In this document: in pieces, positions 25,832 to 34,877 of the stretch
Layout of the letters: the number at the start of each line of letters is the position of its first letter
Position numbering within the stretch: the first letter of the stretch is position 1
Assembly: GCA_002255925.1 (NCBI GenBank)
Contig: NKIH01000004.1
Location: forward strand, 405,651-469,650
From: Burkholderiales bacterium PBB6
GTDB lineage: Bacteria; Pseudomonadota; Gammaproteobacteria; Burkholderiales; Burkholderiaceae_C
DNA length: 64,000 nt
Reading direction: 5' to 3'
Translations under genes and position numbers: made by a program
The notes under the pieces: model-generated
Told to the model about the DNA's origin: nothing
Database searches by the model: none
The model's input: the letters and a program-made list of their open reading frames with translations, nothing else

Positions 25832-25896
25832 ATCGACAAGCTCAGCTGGCCGCGTGCCGGCCTGTGCAGGCAGCACGCCTTGACTACACTGGCGGC

Positions 25897-26820
25897 ATGA
25901 CTGTGAACCCTGCCTTGGAAGCGCTGCTGGCGCGCGCGGAGCGTGTGCTGGCCCGGCTTGAATCCACCTTGCCTCGTCCGCTGGAAGCGCCTGATTGGGA
26001 CGCCTCCGTGGCCTTCCGTTATCGCCGCCGCGCCCATGCGGCCTTGCTCGATCCGGTGCGCCACGTTGGCGGCATCCGGCTGTCTGATCTGCAGGAGATC
26101 GACGGCCAGCGTGATCGTCTGGTGCGCAACATGGCGCAGTTCGTGGCGGGCGCACCTGCCAACAACGTGCTGCTGACCGGTGCGCGTGGCACGGGCAAGA
26201 GCTCGCTGATCAAGGCCTGCCTGAACGAATACGCTGACCGCGGCCTGCGCCTCATCGAGGTGGACAAGTCCGACATGGTTGATCTGCCGGACATCGTCGA
26301 CTTGGTGGGCGAGCGCGCCGAGCGCTTCATCATCTTCTGTGACGACCTGAGCTTTGAAGACGGCGAGCCCGGCTACAAGGCGCTGAAGTCGATCCTCGAC
26401 GGGTCGGTGTCTGCGGCCAGCGACAACGTGCTGATCTGCGCTACCAGCAACCGCCGGCACCTGTTGCCCGAGTACATGAAGGACAACCTCAGCTACACCC
26501 ACACCGAGGATGGTGAGGTGCATCCGGGCGAGGTCATCGAGGAAAAGATTTCGCTGTCCGAGCGCTTCGGCTTGTGGATCAGCTTCTACCCGTTCAGCCA
26601 GGACGAGTACCTGGCCATCGTGGCGCAATGGCTGCGGCAGGCGGGTTTTGACGCTGCGGCCATCGAGGCTGTGCGGGGTGAGGCGCTGGTGTTTGCGCTG
26701 GAGCGCGGCTCGCGCTCGGGCCGGGTGGCGTGGCAGTTTGCCCGCGATATGGCCGGCCGCCGCTTGGTGGCAGGCGCAGGTGACATGGCCGGCGGCAATG
26801 TGATCGGCGGTGCGGCATGA
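25897..26820 (+). CDS. AAA-type ATP-binding protein, DUF815 family
   Basis: A 307-residue P-loop ATPase with Walker A GARGTGKSS (about residue 103) and Walker B FIIFCDDLSF. Motifs ICATSNRRHLLPEYM and EEKISLSERFGLWISFYPF are typical of the DUF815 family, which is widespread in proteobacteria and of unknown role. It overlaps mutT by 4 bp (ATGA), suggesting one operon with mutT, hisI and hisE. The ATG at 25897 is preferred since homologues begin near the helical LEALLARAERVLARLE region. Confidence 0.85.
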   Translation: MTVNPALEALLARAERVLARLESTLPRPLEAPDWDASVAFRYRRRAHAALLDPVRHVGGIRLSDLQEIDGQRDRLVRNMAQFVAGAPANNVLLTGARGTGKSSLIKACLNEYADRGLRLIEVDKSDMVDLPDIVDLVGERAERFIIFCDDLSFEDGEPGYKALKSILDGSVSAASDNVLICATSNRRHLLPEYMKDNLSYTHTEDGEVHPGEVIEEKISLSERFGLWISFYPFSQDEYLAIVAQWLRQAGFDAAAIEAVRGEALVFALERGSRSGRVAWQFARDMAGRRLVAGAGDMAGGNVIGGAA

Positions 26821-27278
26821 GCGCCGATCCGCATGCACCGACCAACCGGGTGCCAGTGGACGTGGCTGTGGGCGTGCTGGTGCGCCGTGATGCCGAAGGC
26901 CACGAGGCTGACTTCCTGTTGACCTCTCGCCCTGAAGGCAAGGTGTACGCCGGCTACTGGGAGTTTCCGGGCGGCAAGCTGGAGGCGGGCGAAACGGTGG
27001 AGCAGGCCCTGCGCCGCGAGTTGCAGGAAGAGCTCGGCATCACCATCGGTGGCAGCCAGCCCTGGCAAGAGCTGGTGATGGAGTACCCGCACGCCAAGGT
27101 GCGGCTGCATTTCCACAAGGTGTTCGAGTGGACCGGCGAGTTCGAGATGCGCGAGCAGCAGAGCATGGCCTGGGAGCGCCTGCCGGTGTCGTCCATGCCC
27201 GTCCTGCCCGGCACCATCCCCGTGCTGCGGTGGCTGGCGGCCGAGCGTGGTTTTGCGGAAGTTACGCACCGCGGCTGA
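26817..27278 (+). CDS. mutT: NUDIX hydrolase, MutT-like (8-oxo-dGTP diphosphatase type)
   Basis: A 153-residue NUDIX enzyme. The Nudix box is complete (about residues 52-74: [18 protein letters not shown] then QEELG), with the FPGGK lead-in characteristic of MutT. Such enzymes remove oxidised dGTP from the nucleotide pool. It starts inside the DUF815 gene and ends 34 bp before hisI. In Burkholderiales, mutT is often next to this ATPase gene. The substrate is inferred from similarity to MutT; other NUDIX substrates cannot be excluded. Confidence 0.88.
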   Translation: MSADPHAPTNRVPVDVAVGVLVRRDAEGHEADFLLTSRPEGKVYAGYWEFPGGKLEAGETVEQALRRELQEELGITIGGSQPWQELVMEYPHAKVRLHFHKVFEWTGEFEMREQQSMAWERLPVSSMPVLPGTIPVLRWLAAERGFAEVTHRG

Positions 27279-27312
27279 GTGGCCACAGCGCCCCGTTCGT
27301 TACACTGCGGCC

Positions 27313-27702
27313 ATGAGTTGGCTGGATCACATCAGGTGGGACAAGGACGGCCTCGTGCCCGTCATTGCGCAGGAGGCAGGCAGCGGCGACGTGCTGATGT
27401 TTGCGTGGATGAACCGCGAGGCGCTCGCACGCACGGCCGAGCTGAAGCAGGCGGTGTATTTCAGCCGCTCGCGCCAGCGTCTGTGGCACAAGGGTGAAGA
27501 GTCCGGGCACTTCCAGCAGGTGCACGAAATTCGCCTCGATTGCGACCAGGACGTGGTGCTGCTGAAGATCACGCAGCACGGCCACGAGCCCGGCATTGCC
27601 TGCCACACCGGTCGCCACAGCTGCTTCTTTGAGCGCCTGGACGGTGAGCAGTGGCAGGCCGTGGACCCGGTGCTCAAAGACCCCGAACACATCTACAAGT
27701 GA
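27313..27702 (+). CDS. hisI: Phosphoribosyl-AMP cyclohydrolase HisI
   Basis: Opens the adenine ring of PR-AMP in histidine synthesis. The protein has 129 residues, a stand-alone form, separate from HisE as usual in betaproteobacteria. Family motifs are [26 protein letters not shown], the metal-binding DCDQDVVLL, and [10 protein letters not shown] (with two Cys ligands). The ATG at 27313 lies in the short gap after mutT. The next gene, hisE, catalyses the neighbouring pathway step. The other his genes are not in the window. Confidence 0.96.
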   Translation: MSWLDHIRWDKDGLVPVIAQEAGSGDVLMFAWMNREALARTAELKQAVYFSRSRQRLWHKGEESGHFQQVHEIRLDCDQDVVLLKITQHGHEPGIACHTGRHSCFFERLDGEQWQAVDPVLKDPEHIYK

Positions 27703-27707
27703 ACCCG

Positions 27708-28058
27708 ATGAGCTCGAACGACACCCTGCAGCGGCTGGCCGACGTGATTGCCTCACGCCGCGCGGGCGACCCCGACAAGAGTTACGTCGCGCGCCTGTTC
27801 CACAAGGGCACCGACGCCATCCTGAAAAAGATCGGCGAAGAGGCCACCGAGACGGTGATGGCCGCCAAGGATGGCGACCGCGAGAAGATCGTCTACGAAG
27901 TGGCGGACCTCTGGTTCCACTCGATGATCGCGCTGGCGCAGTTCGACCTGTCGCCGGCCGATGTGCTGCGTGAGCTAGAGCGCCGCGAAGGCCTGTCGGG
28001 CCTCGAAGAATTCGCTGCCCGCAAGGCGCAGGCCCGTGATCAACAGGAGGCTCCATGA
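27708..28058 (+). CDS. hisE: Phosphoribosyl-ATP pyrophosphatase HisE
   Basis: Hydrolyses PR-ATP to PR-AMP, the step before HisI. The 116-residue, all-helical MazG-like protein has the metal-binding [12 protein letters not shown] and [14 protein letters not shown] stretches, and a conserved [11 protein letters not shown]-terminus. It starts 5 bp after hisI and overlaps the following membrane protein gene by 4 bp (ATGA). Confidence 0.95.
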   Translation: MSSNDTLQRLADVIASRRAGDPDKSYVARLFHKGTDAILKKIGEEATETVMAAKDGDREKIVYEVADLWFHSMIALAQFDLSPADVLRELERREGLSGLEEFAARKAQARDQQEAP

Positions 28059-28432
28059 ACGACCCCGTGAACGCCACTGACGTGCAGCTCGCCGTCAAGT
28101 CGGCGCAGCTGAAGCAGCTGACGATGATCATCTACATCCTCTACGCCCTGAGCGCCTTCATTGGCATCACCGGGCTGGCGGCGATCATCATCAACTACAT
28201 CAAGCGCGAAGAGACGGCGGGCACGATCTACGAGAGCCACTTCACCTGGCAGATCCGCACCTTCTGGTGGTCGCTGCTGTGGGCGGTGATCGGCTTCGTC
28301 ACGCTGATCATCGGCGTGGGCGTGGTCATCCTGGTGATCGATTCGATCTGGGTGATCTACCGCATCGTCAAGGGCATCCTGAACTGCAATGACGGCAAGC
28401 CCATGCCCGTGTCGGCCTCATCGACCAATTGA
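28055..28432 (+). CDS. DUF4870-like membrane protein
   Basis: A 125-residue membrane protein with three hydrophobic segments: about residues 24-48, 68-85 and 88-110. It resembles the DUF4870 family, known only as small membrane proteins often encoded near tat genes in betaproteobacteria. It begins within hisE (4-bp overlap) and ends 29 bp before the HIT gene. GGAGG precedes its ATG. Function unknown. Confidence 0.8.
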   Translation: MNDPVNATDVQLAVKSAQLKQLTMIIYILYALSAFIGITGLAAIIINYIKREETAGTIYESHFTWQIRTFWWSLLWAVIGFVTLIIGVGVVILVIDSIWVIYRIVKGILNCNDGKPMPVSASSTN

Positions 28433-28461
28433 TTGCCCGACCGACAGATTGAGTGAGCGAC

Positions 28462-28809
28462 ATGAGTCACGATCCGAACTGCATCTTCTGCAAGATCATC
28501 GCCGGCCAGATTCCTTCGAAGAAGGTCTTCGAGGATGGCGATGTGCTGGCATTCCACGACATCAATCCGTGGGCCCCGGTGCATATCCTGCTGGTGCCGA
28601 AGCGCCACATCGCCTCGATGGTCGATGTGACGCCGGAAGACCAGGCCGTGCTGGGCAAGATGATGGTGCTGGCGCCGCGCCTGATGGCCGAGCTGGGTGT
28701 GACGGGCGGCTTCCGCCAGGTCATCAACACCGGCCCGGACGGCGGGCAGGAGGTCTATCACGTGCACATGCATGTGATGGGCGGCCCCCGTCCGTGGTTG
28801 AAGGGCTGA
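28462..28809 (+). CDS. hinT: HIT-family purine nucleoside phosphoramidase (HinT-like)
   Basis: A 115-residue histidine triad protein. The active-site triad is HVHMH at residues 100-104, preceded by the conserved QEVYH. The Cys pair in CIFCKII near the N-terminus is typical of zinc-binding HinT homologues. HinT hydrolyses AMP-lysine and related phosphoramidates. An in-frame GTG lies three codons upstream; the ATG at 28462 is preferred. It sits between hisE and tatABC, a conserved betaproteobacterial order. Confidence 0.93.
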   Translation: MSHDPNCIFCKIIAGQIPSKKVFEDGDVLAFHDINPWAPVHILLVPKRHIASMVDVTPEDQAVLGKMMVLAPRLMAELGVTGGFRQVINTGPDGGQEVYHVHMHVMGGPRPWLKG

Positions 28810-28887
28810 CAAGCATCTGCCCGACTGTCGCAGCAGGGTCATGGACCTGCCCGTAGAATCAAAGCAACTGTTTACTGGAGAAACGTC

Positions 28888-29115
28888 ATGGGATCGTTCA
28901 GCATTTGGCATTGGCTGATCGTGCTGTTGGTGGTGGTGCTGGTTTTTGGCACCAAGAAGCTGAAGAACGTCGGCTCTGACCTCGGCTCGGCCGTCAAGGG
29001 CTTCAAGGATGGCATGAAGGGCGGCGCCGAGTCTGCCGACGTGCCGCCGCAGCAGGTCACGACCAGCAAGGTCGACGCCAACACCGTCGACGTCGAGGCG
29101 AAGACCAAGTCCTGA
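28888..29115 (+). CDS. tatA: Sec-independent translocase component TatA
   Basis: Forms the pore-like oligomer of the twin-arginine translocase. At 75 residues it has an N-terminal membrane helix ([21 protein letters not shown]), the FGTKKL hinge, and an amphipathic helix ([15 protein letters not shown]). GGAGA precedes the ATG. A -10-like TAGAAT lies at 28854-28859, in the 78-bp gap after hinT. tatB and tatC follow. Confidence 0.95.
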   Translation: MGSFSIWHWLIVLLVVVLVFGTKKLKNVGSDLGSAVKGFKDGMKGGAESADVPPQQVTTSKVDANTVDVEAKTKS

Positions 29116-29162
29116 TCCGCGCTGGCCGGCAAACCTGCCCGGCCGCCCGGTGCCTTTGACAC

Positions 29163-29185
29163 AGCCGCCCGCTTGCGTGGCGGCT
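29163..29185 (+). terminator. Stem-loop between tatA and tatB
   Basis: Perfect 7-bp arms AGCCGCC/GGCGGCT with a nine-base loop, followed by TCTCATTTTC. It lies 14 bp before tatB. It could partially terminate transcription or protect the tatA message, giving more TatA than TatB/TatC, which matches the known stoichiometry of Tat systems. Confidence 0.55.
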
Positions 29186-29198
29186 TCTCATTTTCGAC

Positions 29199-29690
29199 AT
29201 GATTGATTTCGGTTTCGACAAGCTGGCCTTGATCGGAGCGGTGGCGTTGATCGTCATCGGCCCCGAGAAGCTGCCGCGCGTGGCCCGCACCGTGGGCCAC
29301 TTCGTGGGCAAGGCGCAGCGCTACGTGGCTGATGTGAAGGCCGAGGTCAATCGCTCGATCGAACTCGAGGAGCTTCAGAAGATGAAGTCCCAGTTCGAAA
29401 CCGCAGCGCGCGACGTTGAGCAGACGGTGCACCGGGAAGTCAACTCGGCGTCGTCGAGCGTGGCGTCGGCCTGGTCTGAAGCTGGCTCGGCGCTGGAAGG
29501 TGCGGGCGCTGACAGCTCGGCCTGGACACCTGCGCCGCCGGCCTACGAGCCTCCGCGCAAGAATTTCCGCGTCAAGCGGGCGGCCGTGCCGCGCTGGTTC
29601 AAGCAGCGCGCCGGCGTTCGCACGCATGTGCAGTCAGGTGCTGCGCGGGTGGCACGCTTTCGTCCGCCCGGCCATGGGAACAAGGCATGA
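29199..29690 (+). CDS. tatB: Sec-independent translocase component TatB
   Basis: Receptor component that binds twin-arginine signals together with TatC. The 163-residue product begins with [26 protein letters not shown], a short membrane helix with the conserved Glu near the start replaced by Asp, and the GPEKLP hinge. The long amphipathic helix follows, and the C-terminal part (from about residue 95) is Pro/Arg-rich and variable. Overlaps tatC by 4 bp. Confidence 0.94.
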   Translation: MIDFGFDKLALIGAVALIVIGPEKLPRVARTVGHFVGKAQRYVADVKAEVNRSIELEELQKMKSQFETAARDVEQTVHREVNSASSSVASAWSEAGSALEGAGADSSAWTPAPPAYEPPRKNFRVKRAAVPRWFKQRAGVRTHVQSGAARVARFRPPGHGNKA

Positions 29691-30460
29691 GCCAAGAAGA
29701 AAAGCCGGATGAACTGGCGGGCACGGAAGCGCCCTTTGTTTCCCACCTGATCGAGCTGCGTGATCGCCTGGTGCGTGTGGTGATTGCCTTGGCGGTGGTC
29801 TTCATCGCCTTGTCGATCTACCCGACGCCGGCGGGCCTGTATGACCTGCTCGCGCAGCCCATGGTGGCCACCTTGCCGTCCGGGGCAACGATGATCGCGA
29901 CCAACGTGATCTCGCCGTTCATGGTGCCGCTGAAGATCACTTTGCTGGCGGCCTTCCTGGTGGCGCTGCCTTATGTGCTTTATCAGGTCTGGGCCTTCGT
30001 GGCGCCGGGCCTGTATGCCCACGAGAAGCGCTTGGTGCTGCCGCTGGTGGTGTCGAGCACAGTGCTCTTCCTGATCGGTGTGGCGTTCTGCTACTTCTTC
30101 GTGTTCGGCAAGGTGTTTGCCTTCATCCAGGGCTTTGCGCCCAAGAGCATCACGGCTGCGCCGGACATCGAGGCCTACCTGGGCTTCGCGATGAGCATGT
30201 TCATCGCCTTCGGCGCGGCCTTCGAGGTGCCGGTGGTGGTGGTGGTGCTGGTGCGCATGGGTGTGGTCAGCCTCGAAAAGCTGCGTGAATTCCGCGGCTA
30301 CTTCGTGGTGCTGGCCTTCATCATCGCCGCCGTGCTGACGCCGCCGGACGTGGTGTCGCAGTTGGCGCTGGCGATTCCGATGGTGCTGCTCTACGAGCTG
30401 GGCATCTTCTGCGCCAAGTACTTCGTCCGGTACACCAAGGCCCCGGACGGCGAAGACTGA
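29687..30460 (+). CDS. tatC: Sec-independent translocase component TatC
   Basis: Polytopic core of the Tat translocase, 257 residues with six membrane helices. Conserved residues include [14 protein letters not shown] at the cytoplasmic N-terminus (with the Glu needed for signal binding), the [17 protein letters not shown] segment, and the C-terminal [13 protein letters not shown]. It starts inside tatB. Possible clients in this window are the Rieske protein and UrtA. Confidence 0.97.
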   Translation: MSQEEKPDELAGTEAPFVSHLIELRDRLVRVVIALAVVFIALSIYPTPAGLYDLLAQPMVATLPSGATMIATNVISPFMVPLKITLLAAFLVALPYVLYQVWAFVAPGLYAHEKRLVLPLVVSSTVLFLIGVAFCYFFVFGKVFAFIQGFAPKSITAAPDIEAYLGFAMSMFIAFGAAFEVPVVVVVLVRMGVVSLEKLREFRGYFVVLAFIIAAVLTPPDVVSQLALAIPMVLLYELGIFCAKYFVRYTKAPDGED

Positions 30461-30470
30461 CGTCCGTCCT

Positions 30471-30501
30471 CCCGGCCTATCGACTGGGAGTGATGGCCGG
30501 G
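30471..30501. terminator. Stem-loop between convergent tatC and degS-like genes
   Basis: Arms CCCGGCC and GGCCGGG (7 bp, perfect) around a 17-base loop in the 87-bp gap between two convergent genes. No T run is visible, so termination here is tentative. Confidence 0.4.
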
Positions 30502-30547
30502 AGTGATGACCGAGGTCGGCAACTGAGCGCCGCCCCGTCTGCTTCGT

Positions 30548-31720
30548 TTACTCGTCAGTCGACGGGCGCTGCGCGGTCTTGGGTCGCAAGCCGACCTTCA
30601 CCGGCACATCAATCGTCTTGTCGCCCCGCTGAACCGTGATCACGGCTTCGGCCTGCGGCTTCAGCGCCGCCACCGAGTTCATCAGCTGCGACGTGTTGTG
30701 CACCGCCTTGCCGGCGATCTTCAGCACCACGTCACCGGGCTTGATGCCCGCCTGGCTGGCCGGGCCGTCTTGCAGCACGCCGGTGATCAGCACGCCTTCG
30801 TTCACCGGCAGCTTGAAGTTCTGCGCCAGTTCCGCGTCGAGGTCGCGCGGCTGCACGCCGATCCAGCCGCGGGTGACCTGGCCGTCCTTCACGAGGCTGT
30901 CCATCACCTGCCGTGCCACGTCGATCGGGATGGCAAAGCCGATGCCCATGCTGCCACCCGATCGCGAGTAGATCGCAGTGTTGATGCCGATCAGGTTGCC
31001 GTTCACGTCCACCAGTGCGCCGCCCGAGTTGCCGGGGTTGATGGCTGCATCGGTCTGGATGAAGTTTTCGAAGGTTGAGAGGCCCAGGCCATTGCGGCCG
31101 AGCGCACTGACGATGCCGGAGGTCACGGTCTGGCCCACGTTGAACGGGTTGCCGATGGCCAGCACCGCATCACCCACCTGCAGGCGCTCGATGTCGCCCA
31201 GCGTGACGGCCGGCAGGCGCGGCAGGTCGATCTTCAGCACGGCCACGTCGGTGTCGGGGTCGGTACCCACCAGTTTGGCGTCGGCCTCGCGGCCATCGGC
31301 CAGTTGCACGCGGATCTCGTCGGCGCCTGCAATGACGTGGTTGTTGGTCAGCAGGTAGCCTTCCGTCGACACGATCACGCCCGAGCCCAGACCGACTTGC
31401 GGCTCGGCATTCTGCGGCGCGGCGCGCTGGCCAAAGAAGTGACGCAGCCAGGGGTCGAGGTTCTGGGTGTTGGCTTCAGCGCGCGGCGCCTTGCTGGCGA
31501 TCACGCTGACGATGGCCGGTGCAGCCAGCCGGGCCGCTACCGTGAAGGGCTGGGCGGGCACGGCCGCGTCGTGCGTGGCGACGGTGACGGGCACCAGACC
31601 CGCCAGCGGTGACCCGCTTGACGACCCATTCAGCCACAGGGGCTTGAAGGTGCCGACCACGAAGAGGACTGCCACCACCACGGTGACGGTCTGGGAGAAT
31701 ACGAGCCAGATTCTGCGCAT
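30548..31720 (-). CDS. Membrane-anchored trypsin-like serine protease, DegS/HtrA family
   Basis: A 390-residue periplasmic protease anchored by an N-terminal membrane helix (residues about 5-25). The catalytic triad is His128 (TNNHVIAG), Asp158 (DTDVAVL) and Ser232 (NPGNSGGAL). A single PDZ domain covers about residues 285-380 (RGWIGVQP onward). One PDZ domain plus a non-cleaved anchor resembles DegS, the stress sensor that cuts anti-sigma factor RseA, rather than DegP. No rse genes are adjacent. The ATG at 31720 gives MRRIWLVFSQ; the gene is divergent from the Nif3-like gene. Confidence 0.92.
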   Translation of the reverse strand: MRRIWLVFSQTVTVVVAVLFVVGTFKPLWLNGSSSGSPLAGLVPVTVATHDAAVPAQPFTVAARLAAPAIVSVIASKAPRAEANTQNLDPWLRHFFGQRAAPQNAEPQVGLGSGVIVSTEGYLLTNNHVIAGADEIRVQLADGREADAKLVGTDPDTDVAVLKIDLPRLPAVTLGDIERLQVGDAVLAIGNPFNVGQTVTSGIVSALGRNGLGLSTFENFIQTDAAINPGNSGGALVDVNGNLIGINTAIYSRSGGSMGIGFAIPIDVARQVMDSLVKDGQVTRGWIGVQPRDLDAELAQNFKLPVNEGVLITGVLQDGPASQAGIKPGDVVLKIAGKAVHNTSQLMNSVAALKPQAEAVITVQRGDKTIDVPVKVGLRPKTAQRPSTDE

Positions 31721-31743
31721 GACACAACGAGGAGGTTGACCGG

Positions 31744-32493
31744 ATGACTGCACGAGCCCCCATCGAGGCCTACCTCAATCAATTGCTGGCAGCCGACCGT
31801 TTCAAGGATTATGGGCCGAACGGTTTGCAAGTGGAGGGCAAAGCACAGATTTGCAAGGTGGTCAGCGGTGTCACCGCGAGCCTCGCGCTCATCGACGCCG
31901 CCATTGAGGCCCGGGCAGATGCCATCCTCGTTCACCACGGCTTGTTCTGGCGCGGCCAGGACGGCCGGCTGACGGGCTGGTTGAAGGCGCGTGTGGAAAA
32001 GTTGATGGCGCACGGCATCAACCTGTTTGCCTATCACCTGCCGCTGGATGCCCATGCAGAGCTGGGCAACAACGCCCAACTCGCCCGGGTACTCGGCTGG
32101 AGCGCAACCGGCCGTTTCGGCGAACAAGACCTGGGCTTTCTCGGTGAACTGCCGCAAATGATGACCTCGGACGCGCTCGCCGCCTTGGTGTCTGAGCGCC
32201 TGCAGCGCGTGCCTGTGGTGCTGCCGGGCGATGGCCGACCGCTGCGGCGCGCCGCCTGGTGCACCGGTGGTGCCCAAGGCTACTTCGAGGGCGCAATCGC
32301 CGCTGGCGTGGATGTCTTCCTGACCGGTGAAATTTCAGAGCCGCAGGCCCACTTGTCCCGTGAAACCGGGGTGGCGTTCCTCGCCTGCGGCCACCATGCA
32401 ACCGAGCGTTATGGCGCTCCGGCGGTGGGCGCGCATCTGGCCAGCCACTTTGGCCTGGAGCATCAGTTCATCGAGATCGGCAACCCGGCATGA
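31744..32493 (+). CDS. Nif3-like dinuclear metal centre hexameric protein
   Basis: A 249-residue member of the Nif3/YbgI family. Metal-binding segments are visible: LVHHGLFW, then AYHLPLDAH, and near the C-terminus GHHATERYG with Glu. The fold forms a toroidal hexamer with two metals per subunit; a GTP cyclohydrolase-like or DNA-related role has been proposed but not settled. It overlaps pdxA by 4 bp. Confidence 0.92.
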   Translation: MTARAPIEAYLNQLLAADRFKDYGPNGLQVEGKAQICKVVSGVTASLALIDAAIEARADAILVHHGLFWRGQDGRLTGWLKARVEKLMAHGINLFAYHLPLDAHAELGNNAQLARVLGWSATGRFGEQDLGFLGELPQMMTSDALAALVSERLQRVPVVLPGDGRPLRRAAWCTGGAQGYFEGAIAAGVDVFLTGEISEPQAHLSRETGVAFLACGHHATERYGAPAVGAHLASHFGLEHQFIEIGNPA

Positions 32494-33566
32494 GCGCAGC
32501 GTCTGTATTGCCGCTGCTGCTGACCATGGGCGACCCCTGCGGTATCGGCCCTGAAATCATCCTCAAGGCCTGGGCGGCGGGTGAGTGTGATGACGCGGTG
32601 GTGGTGGGTGATCCGGCGGTGATCCAGCGTGCCGCCGAGGTGCTGGGCTTGTGCGTTGACATGGATGTGCTGGCTGAATGGCCGGCCGCGTGGCCACATC
32701 AGTGGGTTGGGTCAAAGGCGCACTTGCGGGTGCTGGCGCCAGCAGGCTTGCCGTCAGGTCTGGCAGCGTTGCCCTGGGGCCAGGTGCATCCCGATGCGGG
32801 CCGCGCAGCCGCTGCCTGCATCGACGTCGCGTCAGCACTGACGCTGCAGGGCCGGGCGGCGGCCATGGTCACCGCCCCGATCCACAAGGAGGCCCTGGGT
32901 GCGGCGGGTGTGCCGTTCCCGGGGCACACCGAAATGCTGCAGGCGGCAGCGGCGGCCCATGTGGGGCGGCCACTGGCGGTCCGCATGATGCTGGCGAACG
33001 AGGAGTTGCGGGTGGTGCTGGTCACCATCCACCTCTCGCTGCGGCGCGCGATTGATGCGCTCGACACACCGGGCATCCTCGAAACCCTGCGCATCACGCA
33101 TGAGGCCGGGCTGCGCGCTGGGTTGCCTGCGCCGCGCATCGCCGTGGCTGGCTTGAACCCGCACGCCGGGGAGGGCGGCTTGTTCGGTGATGAGGAGATC
33201 CACATCATCCAGCCCGCCATCGACGCTGCGCGCGCCGAGGGCATCAACGCCACCGGCCCGTTCGCGCCGGACACCGTGTTCATGCGCGCCCGGCACGCAC
33301 CCGGTCATCCGGGCGAGTTCGACTTCGTGCTGGCCATGACGCATGACCACGGGCTGATTCCGGTGAAGTACCTGGGCGTGGAGCAGGGCGTGAACGTGAC
33401 ACTCGGCCTGCCGCTGGTGCGCACCAGCCCGGATCACGGCACGGCGTTTGACATTGCCGGCACCGGCCGGGCCGACCCGGCCAGTTTGGTGGCCGCCATG
33501 AAAATGGCCCGCCGTCTGTCTGCACAAACGGCGGGCCGGGGGCTCACCCAGGAGCCGACACCTTGA
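32490..33566 (+). CDS. pdxA: 4-hydroxythreonine-4-phosphate dehydrogenase PdxA
   Basis: NAD-dependent enzyme of pyridoxal phosphate synthesis, oxidising 4-phosphohydroxythreonine. The 358-residue product has LLLTMGDPCGIGPEIILKA at the start, GHTEMLQ (His ligand), VTIHLSLRRAID and GLNPHAGEGGLFGDEE, and the late segment MTHDHGLIPVKYLG with further metal His residues. These are the family's metal and NAD contacts. It overlaps the Nif3-like gene and converges with mscL. Confidence 0.96.
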   Translation: MSAASVLPLLLTMGDPCGIGPEIILKAWAAGECDDAVVVGDPAVIQRAAEVLGLCVDMDVLAEWPAAWPHQWVGSKAHLRVLAPAGLPSGLAALPWGQVHPDAGRAAAACIDVASALTLQGRAAAMVTAPIHKEALGAAGVPFPGHTEMLQAAAAAHVGRPLAVRMMLANEELRVVLVTIHLSLRRAIDALDTPGILETLRITHEAGLRAGLPAPRIAVAGLNPHAGEGGLFGDEEIHIIQPAIDAARAEGINATGPFAPDTVFMRARHAPGHPGEFDFVLAMTHDHGLIPVKYLGVEQGVNVTLGLPLVRTSPDHGTAFDIAGTGRADPASLVAAMKMARRLSAQTAGRGLTQEPTP

Positions 33567-33584
33567 GCGTCGGCTTCAAGCGTC

Positions 33585-34013
33585 TCAGCGCTTGGCCAGG
33601 GCGTCGCGGATTTCGCGCAGCAGCAACACATCTTCCGGCGTCGGGGCCGGTGCTGCCGGCTCGACCGGAGCTGCAGCTTCCGACTTCTTCATGCGATTGA
33701 TCTGCTTGATCATCATGAAGATGATGAAAGCGAGGATGACGAAGTTCAGTGCCACCGTGATGAAGCTGCCATAGGCAAACACTGCGCCGGCCTTCTTGGC
33801 TTCCACCAGCGTGGTGGCCGTCTGGCCTGCCAGCGGGATGAAGTAGTTGCTGAAGTCGAGGCCGCCAAACAGCACGCCGACGAAGGGCATGATCAGATCG
33901 GCCACCACCGAATCAACGATCTTGCCGAATGCACCGCCGATGATGACGCCGACCGCGAGGTCGACGACATTGCCCTTCATGGCGAATTCCTTGAATTCGG
34001 ATCCAAAACTCAT
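33585..34013 (-). CDS. mscL: Large-conductance mechanosensitive channel MscL
   Basis: Pentameric channel opening under membrane tension to release solutes on osmotic downshock. The 142-residue protein has the N-terminal amphipathic helix ([24 protein letters not shown]), helix 1 lining the pore, the periplasmic loop, and helix 2 ([18 protein letters not shown]) followed by a charged C-terminal bundle. GGAGT precedes its ATG. It is divergent from the bc1 operon and converges on pdxA with an 18-bp gap. Confidence 0.97.
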   Translation of the reverse strand: MSFGSEFKEFAMKGNVVDLAVGVIIGGAFGKIVDSVVADLIMPFVGVLFGGLDFSNYFIPLAGQTATTLVEAKKAGAVFAYGSFITVALNFVILAFIIFMMIKQINRMKKSEAAAPVEPAAPAPTPEDVLLLREIRDALAKR

Positions 34014-34175
34014 GTTCTCTACTCCTGCTTGATCTACTTGTGGCGCGGAAACGACCTCGAATAGCTCGCTCCAGCCGGTCGGCAGTATTGCGGCATAAGC
34101 CGCTCAGGCCAATACTTTTGTCGTGTTTAACGAGCAAGCTTGCACACAGACGTAGGAACAGCGTTGCTTGTCCGC

Positions 34176-34181
34176 TAAAAT
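34176..34181 (+). promoter_or_regulatory. Candidate -10 element of the petABC operon
   Basis: TAAAAT in the GC-rich 235-bp region between mscL and petA, 67 bp upstream of the petA start. The matching -35 is not obvious (TAGGAA at 17 bp), so this assignment is tentative. Confidence 0.35.
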
Positions 34182-34248
34182 GCGCGATTGGCCGAGAACC
34201 AAACTCTGCAGTTTTTGTCGTCTTCCCAGAGCTCCAAGAAGGACCCCC

Positions 34249-34845
34249 ATGAGTGATAACGCGGTGGACCAAGGCAAGCGCACGTGGCTGATCGCCTCGA
34301 GTTGTGCTGGTGCCGTGGGTGGCGTGGCCGTAGCCGTGCCCTTTGTCAGCACTTTTGCGCCTTCGGAGCGCGCCAAAGCGGCCGGTGCGGCCGTCGAGGT
34401 TGATATCAGCGGTATCAAACCCGGTGAAAAGCTGACCGTTGAATGGCGCGGCAAGCCTGTCTGGGTCGTGCGTCGCACGCCCGAGCAGGTGGCAGCGCTC
34501 AAGACCCTGACGCCCAAGCTGGTTGACCCAGCTTCCGAGCGCACGGCGTACCCGATCCCTGAATACGCCAAGAACGCTGGCCGTTCGATCAAGGAAGAGT
34601 TCCTGATCGTCATCGGCGTGTGCACCCACCTGGGTTGCTCGCCGTCGGACAAGTTCGTGGCCGGCCCGCAGCCGTCGCTGCCGGACGATTGGCAAGGTGG
34701 CTTCCTGTGCCCTTGCCACGGTTCGATCTTCGACATGGCCGGCCGCGTGTTCAAGAACATGCCCGCGCCTGACAACCTGGAAGTCCCGCCCCACATGTTC
34801 CTCTCCGACAGCAAGGTGCTGATCGGTGAGGACAAGAAGGCCTGA
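34249..34845 (+). CDS. petA: Ubiquinol-cytochrome c reductase iron-sulfur (Rieske) subunit
   Basis: Carries the [2Fe-2S] centre of cytochrome bc1 that takes electrons from ubiquinol at the periplasmic face. The 198-residue protein has cluster motifs CTHLGC (125-130) and CPCHGS (154-159), each giving one Cys and one His ligand. The N-terminus is an uncleaved Tat-type membrane anchor, but the usual twin arginine is Lys10-Arg11 (GKRTWLIASS). First gene of a petABC operon; petB starts 32 bp later. The longer open frame upstream of 34249 is not conserved. Confidence 0.96.
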   Translation: MSDNAVDQGKRTWLIASSCAGAVGGVAVAVPFVSTFAPSERAKAAGAAVEVDISGIKPGEKLTVEWRGKPVWVVRRTPEQVAALKTLTPKLVDPASERTAYPIPEYAKNAGRSIKEEFLIVIGVCTHLGCSPSDKFVAGPQPSLPDDWQGGFLCPCHGSIFDMAGRVFKNMPAPDNLEVPPHMFLSDSKVLIGEDKKA

Positions 34846-34877
34846 CCCCGGCGCCCAAGACAAGACGAAAGGCAATC

